A stretch of 11,074 nt of DNA, from positions 1 through 11,074 of the forward strand of contig JAQTSP010000065.1 of NCBI GenBank assembly GCA_028711205.1, in the 5' to 3' direction. Positions within the stretch are counted from its first letter, which is position 1, and each line of letters starts with the position of its first letter. A program made the position numbers and the translations under genes. This document shows positions 1-6,628 of the stretch, one piece after another. Origin of the DNA: Eubacteriales bacterium (lineage in GTDB: Bacteria; Bacillota; Clostridia; Christensenellales; SZUA-584). The notes beneath the pieces are model-generated. The model had not been told where the DNA came from, ran no database searches, and worked only from the letters and a program-made list of their open reading frames with translations.

Positions 1-30
1 ACAATCATTTTATCTCAGTGTGAAACGGTT

Positions 31-36
31 TATAAT
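31..36 (+). promoter_or_regulatory. Possible -10 box for the DUF1003 gene
   Basis: A perfect TATAAT lies 40 bases upstream of the chosen start codon. No good -35 hexamer is found 16-18 bases further upstream (the bases at 8-13 are only T-rich), and the window starts here. The promoter call is therefore tentative. Confidence 0.3.
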
Positions 37-61
37 ATGTTACAATCAGCCTATACGCGGC

Positions 62-67
62 AGGAGG
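62..67 (+). promoter_or_regulatory. Ribosome binding site that fixes the DUF1003 start
   Basis: AGGAGG is followed by an 8-base spacer and the ATG at 76. An in-frame ATG at 37 would put this Shine-Dalgarno inside the coding region and has no comparable site of its own, so 76 is preferred. Confidence 0.8.
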
Positions 68-75
68 TAAAGTTA

Positions 76-585
76 ATGGATAAACTGAATAAGAAAGAGC
101 TCGTTCGGCATATTTTGGAAAAAGACGACATGGATTTTGAGAAGCAGGACATAGCGGATATACTTTCGAAAGAGACGGTCACAAAAGACATCAACAAAGT
201 CCACAGGCAGTCATTGTCCGTTGGAGACAGGATGGCGGACAAATTCTCGAATTTTGCGGGGAGCTGGACATTCATCATCGGATTTGGCATTGTTATGGCA
301 GCCTGGATCGTTGCAAACAGTGTGCTTTTTACATTCGACATATACCCGTTTATATTGCTGAACCTGGTTCTATCCTGCGTCGCCGCGATACAGGCGCCCG
401 TCATCATGATGAGTCAGAACCGGCAGGAGGAAAAAGACAGGCTGCAGGCAAAAAACGAATACCGCCTAAACATCAAGTCAGAGCTTTTGATCGAGGAGCT
501 CAATAAAAAGATCAATCAGCTGCTTTATAACCAGGAGCAGCTAAGGCTGACGATAGAGCAAATGCAGACAAAAGGCAAACAATAA
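76..585 (+). CDS. DUF1003 family inner-membrane protein
   Basis: This 169-residue protein matches what I know of the DUF1003 family: a hydrophilic N-terminus, the stretch DKFSNFAGSWTFIIGF near residues 55-70, two closely spaced membrane segments (about 63-84 and 91-112), the signature IQAPVIMMSQNRQ near 105-117, and a charged, probably coiled-coil tail (about 117-165). The family has no established biochemical function. The segments and signature are seen directly; family membership is recalled rather than searched. The start at 76 is chosen for its AGGAGG site; an upstream in-frame ATG at 37 would add 13 residues without a ribosome binding site. It is the only plus-strand gene here and converges on the tRNA cluster, so it is probably a single-gene unit. 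Its 3' hairpin (605-626) has only a short T run on this strand. Confidence 0.88.
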   Translation: MDKLNKKELVRHILEKDDMDFEKQDIADILSKETVTKDINKVHRQSLSVGDRMADKFSNFAGSWTFIIGFGIVMAAWIVANSVLFTFDIYPFILLNLVLSCVAAIQAPVIMMSQNRQEEKDRLQAKNEYRLNIKSELLIEELNKKINQLLYNQEQLRLTIEQMQTKGKQ

Positions 586-600
586 TATAGAATAGCTAAC

Positions 601-626
601 AAAAAAAGCCCCATTTCTAGGGCTTT
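601..626 (-). terminator. Intrinsic terminator of the tRNA cluster
   Basis: Read on the minus strand, AAAGCCC and GGGCTTT form a 7-bp stem around an 8-base loop, and the stem runs directly into a tract of seven T residues (607 down to 601). It lies just past the CCA end of tRNA-Leu. On the plus strand the same stem is followed by only a few T residues, so it would be a weak terminator for the DUF1003 gene. Confidence 0.88.
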
Positions 627-627
627 C

Positions 628-715
628 TGGTGCCGAAGACCGGACTTGAACCGGTACGGTGTTATCCACCGCGGGATTTTAAGTCCCGTGCGTCTGCCAA
701 TTCCGCCACTCCGGC
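628..715 (-). tRNA. tRNA-Leu (anticodon UAA)
   Basis: The minus strand reads as a class II tRNA of 88 bases including an encoded CCA end (628-630). The acceptor arms GCCGGAG and CTTCGGC pair with one G-U. The anticodon stem CGGGA/TCCCG encloses the loop CTTAAAA, with the anticodon TAA at 681-679. A long variable arm and the T-loop GGTTCAAGTCC are present, as expected for leucine tRNA. It is the last gene of the cluster, directly before the terminator and 38 bases after tRNA-Cys. Confidence 0.97.
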
Positions 716-753
716 AAAACAGATACGGACTCCTTTGAAGAAGCCCGGAATAA

Positions 754-828
754 TGGAGGCGCCACCCGGATTTGAACCGGGGCATAAAGATTTTGCAGAC
801 CTTTGCCTTACCACTTGGCTATGGCGCC
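754..828 (-). tRNA. tRNA-Cys (anticodon GCA)
   Basis: The minus strand folds as a 75-base tRNA with encoded CCA (754-756). The acceptor arm GGCGCCA pairs with TGGCGCC, the T-loop is GGTTCAAATCC, and the anticodon loop CTGCAAA carries GCA at 796-794. The anticodon stem (AAGGT/ATCTT) contains one G-U pair. The tRNA is preceded by a 111-base spacer that holds a promoter-like pair and a hairpin, unlike the other spacers in the cluster. Confidence 0.96.
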
Positions 829-837
829 ATATTTAAC

Positions 838-870
838 AAAAATCTCGGCACATAGCAGACTATATGCCGA
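838..870 (-). terminator. Terminator-like hairpin upstream of tRNA-Cys
   Basis: On the minus strand an 11-bp stem (865-870 plus 860-864 pairing with 845-850 plus 851-855; one G-U pair) closes a 4-base loop, TCTG. Two bases later comes a run of five T residues (842-838), then GTT. This has the form of an intrinsic terminator but sits inside the tRNA cluster, only 10 bases before tRNA-Cys. It could end part of the transcripts from the upstream promoter, attenuate the second one, or serve as a processing site. The structure is seen in the sequence; its function is inferred. Confidence 0.55.
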
Positions 871-901
871 TCATCACGTTTGATATACTTTCGTTCTTTC
901 G

Positions 902-931
902 AGTTTACACCAGTTCTTTTTAGTCTGTCAA
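902..931 (-). promoter_or_regulatory. Second promoter in the tRNA cluster (before tRNA-Cys)
   Basis: On the minus strand there is a perfect -35 TTGACA (931-926), an 18-base spacer and a -10 TAAACT (907-902). A start near 895 would give a leader of about 65 bases containing the 838-870 hairpin and then tRNA-Cys and tRNA-Leu. The hexamers are clear for a vegetative sigma factor; activity is not shown. Confidence 0.6.
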
Positions 932-939
932 GCAGCAAA

Positions 940-1014
940 TGGAGCGGAAGACGGGATTCGAACCCGCGACTTCGACCTTGGCAAGGTCGCACTCTACCAC
1001 TGAGTCACTCCCGC
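940..1014 (-). tRNA. tRNA-Gly (anticodon GCC)
   Basis: The minus strand gives a 75-base tRNA including an encoded CCA (940-942). The acceptor arm is GCGGGAG/CTTCCGC. The anticodon stem CGACC/GGTCG flanks the loop TTGCCAA with GCC at 982-980, and the T-arm contains GGTTCGAATCC. It is separated from tRNA-Asp by 65 bases, in which I see only a weak 6-bp hairpin and no promoter. Confidence 0.97.
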
Positions 1015-1079
1015 ATGCATACGCCTGACAACAAAGGACTGATCCGGCACAATATTAGCCTATGCCAGAGTATGGGATT

Positions 1080-1156
1080 TGGCGACCCGGAAGAGACTCG
1101 AACTCTCGACCTCTAGCGTGACAGGCTAGCGTTCTAACCAACTGAACTACCGGGCC
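1080..1156 (-). tRNA. tRNA-Asp (anticodon GUC)
   Basis: The minus strand gives a 77-base tRNA with encoded CCA (1080-1082). The acceptor arm GGCCCGG pairs with CCGGGTC with one G-U. The anticodon loop is CTGTCAC, with GTC as anticodon, and the T-loop is AGTTCGAGTCT. Only 4 bases separate it from tRNA-Val, so the two are certainly cotranscribed. Confidence 0.97.
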
Positions 1157-1160
1157 GTAT

Positions 1161-1236
1161 TGGTGGGAACAACAGGGCTCGAACCTGTGACCCCTTGCTT
1201 GTAAGGCAAGTGCTCTCCCAGCTGAGCTATGCTCCC
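1161..1236 (-). tRNA. tRNA-Val (anticodon UAC)
   Basis: The minus strand gives a 76-base tRNA including an encoded CCA (1161-1163). The acceptor arm is GGGAGCA/TGTTCCC with one G-U. The anticodon stem CTTGC/GCAAG encloses CTTACAA, with TAC at 1203-1201, and the T-arm has GGTTCGAGCCC. It is the first tRNA of the transcript, about 29 bases downstream of the predicted start site. Confidence 0.97.
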
Positions 1237-1271
1237 TTACCATCCCCGACACGAAAAACGAATGCTGCGCT

Positions 1272-1300
1272 ATTGTATAATAGAGTATGGGCTGTGTCAA
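1272..1300 (-). promoter_or_regulatory. Main tRNA cluster promoter
   Basis: On the minus strand a perfect -35 TTGACA (1300-1295) is followed by a 17-base spacer and a near-consensus -10 TACAAT (1277-1272). The start should fall near 1265. The bases after the -10 box (AGCGCAG) are GC-rich, as often seen for stable RNA promoters. The position directly upstream of tRNA-Val supports the call. Confidence 0.85.
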
Positions 1301-1353
1301 AATTCAATTCCAGCGATTACAAGCAATTATTCCATTTAAACTCATGCATAATC

Positions 1354-1380
1354 ATAATTCCGCATTAATATGAGAATTAT
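1354..1380 (-). other. Weak hairpin after the his operon
   Basis: ATAATTC and GAATTAT form a 7-bp AT-rich stem with a 13-base loop, 13 bases past the hisIE stop. There is no T tract after it on the minus strand, so it does not qualify as a normal intrinsic terminator. Nothing else resembling a terminator is seen between hisIE and the tRNA promoter. Confidence 0.35.
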
Positions 1381-1392
1381 TAATAAAGGAAT

Positions 1393-2010
1393 TTATTGCC
1401 TGCGTTTCTCAAGCTCAGTAAAGATTTCGGAAGGGCTCAAGCCTCTTTCGCACAGCATAACAAGCAGATGATACATCAGATCGGCACATTCGTATCTGAT
1501 CTCATCCGGTGCATCGTTTTTTGCCGCAATGATGATTTCTGCGGCCTCCTCCCCTATCTTTTTGAGTATTTTGTCAATACCTTTGTCAAAAAGATAGTTT
1601 GTGTACGATCCTTCTTTCGGGTTTGCTTTCCTGTCCTGTATCACGCCATAGAGCTCATCAATGATGCCGTAGCCGTATGCATATTGACTGTCGCCCTGCA
1701 ATGACTCAAAGAAACAGGAATAACTGCCGGTATGGCACGCGACGCCTTTTTGAGACACCAGCGCAAGCAGCGTGTCGCCGTCGCAGTCGATTTTCAGTTC
1801 GTGCAGCGTTTGAAAATTGCCCGACGTCTCGCCTTTAAGCCAGAGTTTTTGACGGCTTCTCGAAAAATAAACCATATTGTTTGTCTCGATCGTCTTTTCA
1901 ATCGATTCTCTGTTCATGTATGCCAGCATCAGCACCGCGTTCGTTTTGATGTCCTGTACGATGACAGGCACAAGACCTTTTTCATCAAATTTTATCTTAT
2001 CAAAATCCAT
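1393..2010 (-). CDS. hisIE: Bifunctional phosphoribosyl-AMP cyclohydrolase / phosphoribosyl-ATP pyrophosphohydrolase
   Basis: A 205-residue HisI-HisE fusion catalysing the second and third steps of histidine synthesis: HisE removes pyrophosphate from PR-ATP, and HisI opens the adenine ring of PR-AMP. The HisI part (about 1-110) has YFSRSRQKLWLKGETSG at 48-64, the metal-binding DCDGD at 75-79 and cysteines at 76, 92 and 99 expected to bind zinc. The HisE part (about 115-205) has KKIGEEAAE at 150-158 and CADLMYHLL at 175-183, the helical pyrophosphohydrolase signature. The start is the ATG at 2010, because GGAGGG precedes it by 4 bases; a TTG-initiated form four codons longer would include that ribosome binding site. 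It is the last gene of the operon, 18 bases after hisF. Confidence 0.96.
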   Translation of the reverse strand: MDFDKIKFDEKGLVPVIVQDIKTNAVLMLAYMNRESIEKTIETNNMVYFSRSRQKLWLKGETSGNFQTLHELKIDCDGDTLLALVSQKGVACHTGSYSCFFESLQGDSQYAYGYGIIDELYGVIQDRKANPKEGSYTNYLFDKGIDKILKKIGEEAAEIIIAAKNDAPDEIRYECADLMYHLLVMLCERGLSPSEIFTELEKRRQ

Positions 2011-2014
2011 AAAA

Positions 2015-2020
2015 CCCTCC
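2015..2020 (-). promoter_or_regulatory. Ribosome binding site of hisIE
   Basis: GGAGGG on the minus strand, 4 bases before the ATG. It lies directly after a run of eight T residues (2021-2028) that follows the hisF stop. It rules out the longer TTG-initiated reading of hisIE. Confidence 0.8.
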
Positions 2021-2028
2021 AAAAAAAA

Positions 2029-2787
2029 CTAAAGTCTGACCGGAATATTCTCGCGCAGAAAATATTCCTTGACGTCTCTGACGGTATATTCGCCGTAGTG
2101 AAATATCGAGGCGACCAGTACCGCGTCAGCGCCGACACCCAGCACTTCCTTAAAGTGCTCAAGCTTGCCCGCGCCGCCCGACGCAATGACGGGTATGCCT
2201 ACGATACCGGCGATCGCTTTCGTCACATCAAGGTCATATCCATCCTTGGTACCGTCGGTGTCCATGCTTGTCAGCAGTATCTCGCCGGCACCCCGTTTTT
2301 CAGCTTCTGTAGCCCACTCGAGCGCGTCGCGGCCGGTGCCTACGCGTCCGCCGTTGAGATATACTTCCCATCCGCTGCCGTCCGCACGCTTTTTGACATC
2401 GATCGCGCAGACGACGCACTGGCTGCCGAACTTCTCAGCGGCCTCTGAGATCAGCGACGGGTTCTTGAGCGCCGCCGAGTTGACAGATATCTTGTCCGCG
2501 CCGCGGCGGAGCAACTCTCTGAAATCGCCGACCGTGCGTATACCGCCGCCGACGGTCAGTGGTATGAACACCTCTTCAGCCGTTTTCGCGACGACCTCGC
2601 TCATGATAGCGCGTTCGTGCGCGGACGCGGTGATATCGAGAAATACAAGCTCGTCGGCGCCCGCCTTGTTGAACGCTTTCGCCATCTCGACCGGATCGCC
2701 CGCGTCGCGGATATCGATAAAATTAACACCTTTGACGACACGACCGGCGTGCACGTCAAGGCAGGGTATGATCCGTTTTGTCAGCAT
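2029..2787 (-). CDS. hisF: Imidazole glycerol phosphate synthase, cyclase subunit HisF
   Basis: A 252-residue (beta/alpha)8-barrel that uses ammonia from HisH to turn PRFAR into imidazole glycerol phosphate and AICAR. Both catalytic aspartates are in the expected places: D11 in IIPCLDV and D130 in CAIDVKKR. Phosphate-binding loops are visible at VGGGIRTV (79-86) and ASGGAGK in the C-terminal half. Length is normal for the family. Its ATG overlaps the end of hisA by 7 bases, and hisH lies two genes upstream, so the HisF-HisH partners are made from one transcript. Near its 3' end the coding sequence contains a strong 11-bp inverted repeat, listed separately. Confidence 0.97.
   Translation of the reverse strand: MLTKRIIPCLDVHAGRVVKGVNFIDIRDAGDPVEMAKAFNKAGADELVFLDITASAHERAIMSEVVAKTAEEVFIPLTVGGGIRTVGDFRELLRRGADKISVNSAALKNPSLISEAAEKFGSQCVVCAIDVKKRADGSGWEVYLNGGRVGTGRDALEWATEAEKRGAGEILLTSMDTDGTKDGYDLDVTKAIAGIVGIPVIASGGAGKLEHFKEVLGVGADAVLVASIFHYGEYTVRDVKEYFLRENIPVRL
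2042..2068 (-). repeat. Inverted repeat at the 3' end of hisF
   Basis: On the minus-strand RNA, bases 2068-2058 pair with 2052-2042 as an 11-bp stem (one G-U) around the 5-base loop TGCGC. The stem lies inside codons near the end of hisF. Thirteen bases after the stem there is a run of eight T residues (2028-2021). That gap is too long for a standard intrinsic terminator. An RNA stability or processing element is possible. Confidence 0.6.
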
Positions 2788-3503
2788 TCATTCTCTCCTG
2801 TTTGTATCGCACTCTGCAAATCTATATCGCCCGAATAGAGCGCTTTGCCAATGATCACGCCCTCCGCGCCTGTTTTCAGCAGATTCCTGACATCATCTAT
2901 GCAGCTCATACCACCCGACGCGATGATATCAAGCCCAGTTTTATCGACCATGTTTTTGACAGCGCCGACATTTGGACCAGTCATCATGCCGTCCCGGCCG
3001 ATGTCCGTATAGACAACGGCCGTCACGCCGCGCTTCTTCATCTCGAGTGCCAGTGTGACAGGGTCTGCGTCCGTTCTTGTTGCCCAGCCGCGCGTCGAAA
3101 CCCTGCCGTCTTTCGCGTCGATACCGGCGACGATGCGCCCGGGATACTTGGCAGCCGCTTCGGACAGCAGCTCAGGGTTTTCATACGCTGCCGTACCGAT
3201 GATGACGCGATGTATGCCAAGACCGCCCAGGCGCGTGTCAATATCGGCCATCGTGCGCACACCGCCGCCAAACTGTACAGGAATTCTGACGAGGCGGAGT
3301 ATTTTCGCCACTGTGTCGTAGTTTGAAAATGTACCGGCAAACGCCGCGTCAAGATCGACGATATGCAGGTACCCGGCACCCATGCTCTCCCACTTTTTCG
3401 CCATATCGGACGGGTCGCCGTACGTTGTTGCCTGGTCCATATCCCCCATTTTCAGCCGTACGCAAACGCCGTTTTTGATGTCGATTGCCGGATAGATCCT
3501 CAT
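2781..3503 (-). CDS. hisA: ProFAR isomerase HisA
   Basis: A 240-residue (beta/alpha)8-barrel for the Amadori isomerisation of ProFAR to PRFAR, the substrate of HisF-HisH. The first catalytic aspartate is D8 in IYPAIDIKNG, the second D129 in VAGIDAKDG. The phosphate-binding repeats are VQFGGGVRTM near 76-85 and IIASGGM in the second half. Length is typical. The start codon ATG overlaps the hisH stop in ATGA, and its own stop overlaps the hisF start by 7 bases, so translation of hisH, hisA and hisF is probably coupled. Actinobacterial PriA homologues are dual-function; with a separate his operon in a Firmicute I see no reason to propose that here. Confidence 0.97.
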   Translation of the reverse strand: MRIYPAIDIKNGVCVRLKMGDMDQATTYGDPSDMAKKWESMGAGYLHIVDLDAAFAGTFSNYDTVAKILRLVRIPVQFGGGVRTMADIDTRLGGLGIHRVIIGTAAYENPELLSEAAAKYPGRIVAGIDAKDGRVSTRGWATRTDADPVTLALEMKKRGVTAVVYTDIGRDGMMTGPNVGAVKNMVDKTGLDIIASGGMSCIDDVRNLLKTGAEGVIIGKALYSGDIDLQSAIQTGENEC

Positions 3504-4102
3504 GAAAGCCCTCCGAACCGGCGCAGCATATCAAGGCCCACGTCGCCGCTTTTTTCGGGATGGAACTGGAGCCCGAATACATTGCCTTTCTGCACCGCCG
3601 CGGTAAAACGGTATCCGTAATCCGCCTCGGCGATGATGTATTCTTCCGGTACATCCGCCGCGTGATACGAATGTACAAAGTAGACATATTTATCAGCGCC
3701 GCCACTGTCAAACAGCATGTTGTCGCGGGCGATCAGGTTGTTCCAGCCCATGTGCGGCACTTTGAGGCCTGTGACCTTGAAAGGAACGACTTCGCCCGGT
3801 ACAAGCGACAGGCCGTCGTATTCGCCGTTTTCGTAGCTCTTGTCGAAAAGAAGCTGCATGCCGAGGCAGATGCCGAGGAACGGCTTGCCCGTATTGATTT
3901 CCGACAGCATCGCACCACGCAGCCCTGATTTGTTAAGGCAGTCCGCCGCGTCGGCAAATGCGCCCACGCCCGGCAGCACGATGTGCGATGCGTCGTTCAA
4001 ATCCTGTTTATGATCCGTCACGCGCGCGTCGAAGCCAAGAAATTCAAACGCTTTTTGTACGCTGCGCAGGTTGCCCATGCCATAGTCGATGATGGCGATC
4101 AT
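3500..4102 (-). CDS. hisH: Imidazole glycerol phosphate synthase, glutaminase subunit HisH
   Basis: A 200-residue class I glutamine amidotransferase that hydrolyses glutamine and channels ammonia to HisF. The triad is complete: nucleophile C79 in FLGICLGMQ, H181 and E183 in GLQFHPEKSG. The oxyanion strand PGVG is at 44-47 and the interface motif PHMGWN at 116-121. Length is usual for the family. The ATG shares one base with the hisB stop (TAATG) and its stop overlaps the hisA start by four bases, which points to coupled translation. Confidence 0.97.
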   Translation of the reverse strand: MIAIIDYGMGNLRSVQKAFEFLGFDARVTDHKQDLNDASHIVLPGVGAFADAADCLNKSGLRGAMLSEINTGKPFLGICLGMQLLFDKSYENGEYDGLSLVPGEVVPFKVTGLKVPHMGWNNLIARDNMLFDSGGADKYVYFVHSYHAADVPEEYIIAEADYGYRFTAAVQKGNVFGLQFHPEKSGDVGLDMLRRFGGLS

Positions 4103-4689
4103 TAAAGCACTCCTTTTGTTGAGGGTATACCCTGCGCTCTCGGGTCATTTTCGAGCGCGAATCGTATAGCGCGCGTCACGGCCTTGAATACCGCTTCGAT
4201 CATATGATGCGAATTGGTGCCGTAAAACACACAGACGTGCATCGTTAATTTGGCAGACATCGCGAACGCCCTGAAAAACTCCTCGAATATCTGCACATTG
4301 ATGCCGCCGACGGTTTCGTCCGGGCAGCTGACGCAGTAATTGAGATACGGCCTGCCCGAAAAATCGATACTGGCCATCGCGAGCGCCTCGTCCATCGGCA
4401 CAAACTGCGTCGCATACCGGCAGATGCCCGCCTTGTCGCCCACAGCGGCCGCAAACGCCTCGCCAAGTGCAATACCGGTGTCCTCCATCGTGTGGTGCTC
4501 ATCGACGTTTAAATCGCCTTTGACAGCGAGCCTTAAGTCAAATTGGCCGTGTTTCGCAAACAGGTCGAGCATGTGGTCAAAAAACCCGATGCCCGTGTCG
4601 ACATTGCGCTCACCTTTGCCGTCGATACAAAGCGACAGATCGATGCGCGTCTCACTCGTATTTCTGACGATTTCAGCATTTCTCATCAT
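4102..4689 (-). CDS. hisB: Imidazoleglycerol-phosphate dehydratase HisB (monofunctional)
   Basis: A 195-residue enzyme that dehydrates imidazole glycerol phosphate to imidazole acetol phosphate, in a manganese-dependent reaction. Metal-binding motifs are visible: FFDHMLDLFAKHG near 36-48, DEHHTMED at 63-70 and HHMIEAVFKA at 161-170; the C-terminus GIPSTKGVL is typical. There is no haloacid dehalogenase-type phosphatase domain, unlike the bifunctional enterobacterial HisB, so histidinol phosphate must be dephosphorylated by another enzyme. Two ATG codons are adjacent (4689 and 4686). GGAGG lies 4 bases before the first and 7 before the second, so the second could be the real start. The gene overlaps the end of hisD by 4 bases (1 base if the second ATG is used). 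Confidence 0.96.
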   Translation of the reverse strand: MMRNAEIVRNTSETRIDLSLCIDGKGERNVDTGIGFFDHMLDLFAKHGQFDLRLAVKGDLNVDEHHTMEDTGIALGEAFAAAVGDKAGICRYATQFVPMDEALAMASIDFSGRPYLNYCVSCPDETVGGINVQIFEEFFRAFAMSAKLTMHVCVFYGTNSHHMIEAVFKAVTRAIRFALENDPRAQGIPSTKGVL

Positions 4690-5981
4690 GCGTCCTCCCT
4701 GGTATATTCAAATCTGATGCTCACGCTCCGCGCGTGCGCATCGAGGCCTTCTGCTTCCGCAAACCGGACAATATCATTATAGCAGCCTTTAAGGCTTTGT
4801 CTATCGTAACATACATAGTTCGTCTTTTTAACAAAATCATCGACGGACAGCGCGGATGAAAACCGCGCCGTTCCGGACGTGGGCAGCACATGGTTGGGCC
4901 CCGCGAAATAGTCGCCAAGCGGCTCGGGCGTATATTCGCCCAAAAACACAGCGCCGGCGTTTTTGACTTTGCCGAGCTTTTTCCACGGGACGTCAGTCAG
5001 TATCTCAAGGTGCTCCGGCGCCAACTCGTTTGCGATATCAAACGCTTCGTCAAGCGACGCCGTGACGACGATCGTGCCAAAGTCCGCAACGGATCTTGCC
5101 GCGATATCATATCTTGGCAATAACGCAAGCTGCCTCTCGATCTCTTCAGCGGCTTTTTTTGCCAGCGATTCACAGGGCGTCAGCAGCACACCGGCCGCTT
5201 TCTCATCATGCTCCGCCTGAGAGAGAAAATCGGCCGCGATATATTTCGGGTTCGCGTTGCCGTCCGCGATGATCAGCACCTCAGAGGGACCTGCGATCAT
5301 GTCGATACCCGCCTGCCCAAATACCTCGCGTTTTGCCGCCGCGACGTACGCGTTCCCCGGGCCTGTGATGACGTCGGCCTTCGGCACACTGTTGGTGCCG
5401 TACGCCAGCGCCGCGACCGCCTGCGCACCGCCGATTTTCAGTATCATATCGGCGCCCGCGATGTCCGCGGCGACGAGCGTCAGCGGTTCGATACGACCGG
5501 CCTTATCCGGCGGCGTGACCATGACGATTTCCGGTACGCCCGCAATTTTTGCCGGTATGATGTTCATCAGCACGCTTGAGGGATACGCGGCTTTTCCGCC
5601 GGGCACGTAGACGCCCGCGCGCTCTACAGGTAAAATCAGTTGCCCTGTGACCGCGCCGCCGGATTTGATCTCGAATCCGTCGCGTTTCTGCATCTTGTGA
5701 AACGCGGTAATATTTGCCGCGCTTTTTCTAATCGTGTCCAGCAATTCAGATGACACTTCTTTATATGCCGCGCCGATCTCATCTCTGGTCACGCGCAAAT
5801 TTCTTTCGTTGATGTCAAAGCCGTCGAATTTTTTCGTATACTTGAACAAAGCGGCGTCGCCGATATGCTTGACATCTGCGATGATCCCGCGAACTGCTGT
5901 GATCACACTGCCGTCTGAATCCGCTTTTCTTTTCAGCCGCTCTCTCACAAGAGCGATCTCATATGATTCATAAATACGCAT
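4686..5981 (-). CDS. hisD: Histidinol dehydrogenase HisD
   Basis: A 431-residue zinc- and NAD-dependent enzyme that oxidises L-histidinol to histidine in two steps, the last reactions of the pathway. Expected residues can be placed: zinc ligands Q255 and H258 in SQAEHD, D357 in GDYFAG and H416 near the C-terminus; acid-base residues E323 and H324 in APEHLEI. The glycine-rich PGPGNAYV-type motif is present as TGPGNAYVAAAK at 206-217, followed by IAGPSEVLI at 229-237. Length is normal. Its ATG shares one base with the hisG stop (TGATG). Its gene comes early in the operon although it acts last, which is common in Firmicutes. Confidence 0.97.
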   Translation of the reverse strand: MRIYESYEIALVRERLKRKADSDGSVITAVRGIIADVKHIGDAALFKYTKKFDGFDINERNLRVTRDEIGAAYKEVSSELLDTIRKSAANITAFHKMQKRDGFEIKSGGAVTGQLILPVERAGVYVPGGKAAYPSSVLMNIIPAKIAGVPEIVMVTPPDKAGRIEPLTLVAADIAGADMILKIGGAQAVAALAYGTNSVPKADVITGPGNAYVAAAKREVFGQAGIDMIAGPSEVLIIADGNANPKYIAADFLSQAEHDEKAAGVLLTPCESLAKKAAEEIERQLALLPRYDIAARSVADFGTIVVTASLDEAFDIANELAPEHLEILTDVPWKKLGKVKNAGAVFLGEYTPEPLGDYFAGPNHVLPTSGTARFSSALSVDDFVKKTNYVCYDRQSLKGCYNDIVRFAEAEGLDAHARSVSIRFEYTREDA

Positions 5982-6616
5982 CAGCTATCCTCCACTGCGC
6001 ACTGTATACGCTCGATCAGCGGCTGTATGACGCCCGCCTTGATCTTCAGGCTTGATCTGTTGACCGCAAGCCTGGCCGACACATCGCAGACCTCTTCCAT
6101 GATCTTAAGGCCGTTTTCATTGAGCGTACGGCCGCTTTCCACGATGTCCAGTATCACGTCCGAAAGGCCCAGCATCGGCCCGAGTTCGACGCTGCCGCTT
6201 AGCTTGATGCATTCGACGGACGCGCCCTTTGCCGCATAGTATTTTTTCGCGATTTCGGGATACTTTGTCGCGACGCGCAGTATAGACGTCGTCAATGAGT
6301 TGTCTTTTTTAGACGGATACCCGGCAACGACCAGTCGGCATTTACCGTATTTGAGATCAGCCATCTCATACAGCGGAAGCCCCGCCTCCATCAGCGTGTC
6401 TTTGCCCACGATACCCATATCCGCGACACCGTGGTCGACATACGTCGGGACGTCGGTCGGCTTGACCATGATAAACCGTATATCGTTTTTTTTATCATAG
6501 AAAATCAGCTTGCGTGAATTGCCCGACATTTCCCGGCATTCAATGCCGCATTTCTCGAGTATCTCCATCGCTTTTTCGGCCAGCCGGCCTTTTGCAAGCG
6601 CTATCGTCATCTGCAT
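5981..6616 (-). CDS. hisG: ATP phosphoribosyltransferase catalytic subunit HisG (short form)
   Basis: A 211-residue short-form HisG, which condenses ATP and PRPP to PR-ATP, the first committed and feedback-controlled step. Visible features are the N-terminal IALAKGRL, the substrate-site stretch VKPTDVPTYVDHGVADMGI at 51-69, and the PRPP-binding loop DIVESGRTL at 157-165. The C-terminal ACT-like regulatory domain of the long, roughly 300-residue form is absent, so activity should need HisZ, whose gene lies just upstream with a 12-base gap. The ATG at 6616 is chosen because GGAGA sits 7 bases before it; a second in-frame ATG two codons on has poorer spacing. Confidence 0.97.
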   Translation of the reverse strand: MQMTIALAKGRLAEKAMEILEKCGIECREMSGNSRKLIFYDKKNDIRFIMVKPTDVPTYVDHGVADMGIVGKDTLMEAGLPLYEMADLKYGKCRLVVAGYPSKKDNSLTTSILRVATKYPEIAKKYYAAKGASVECIKLSGSVELGPMLGLSDVILDIVESGRTLNENGLKIMEEVCDVSARLAVNRSSLKIKAGVIQPLIERIQCAVEDS

Positions 6617-6628
6617 GATATCGTCTCC

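Noticed and set aside
630..1300. Open frames across the tRNA cluster with peptides such as GFEPGH, RDSNPRLRPW and EHSSAGRAL
   Set aside because: These are the familiar false peptides produced by translating tRNA genes; the underlying bases fold as the five tRNAs.
2021..2068. An intrinsic terminator between hisF and hisIE
   Set aside because: The T run starts 13 bases after the stem instead of directly after it, and hisIE follows with a good ribosome binding site.
1732..2854. Long plus-strand open frames opposite hisIE, hisF and hisA (238 and 229 codons)
   Set aside because: They are antisense to genes with complete catalytic motifs, have no ribosome binding sites or recognisable domains, and long antisense frames are expected in GC-rich coding DNA.
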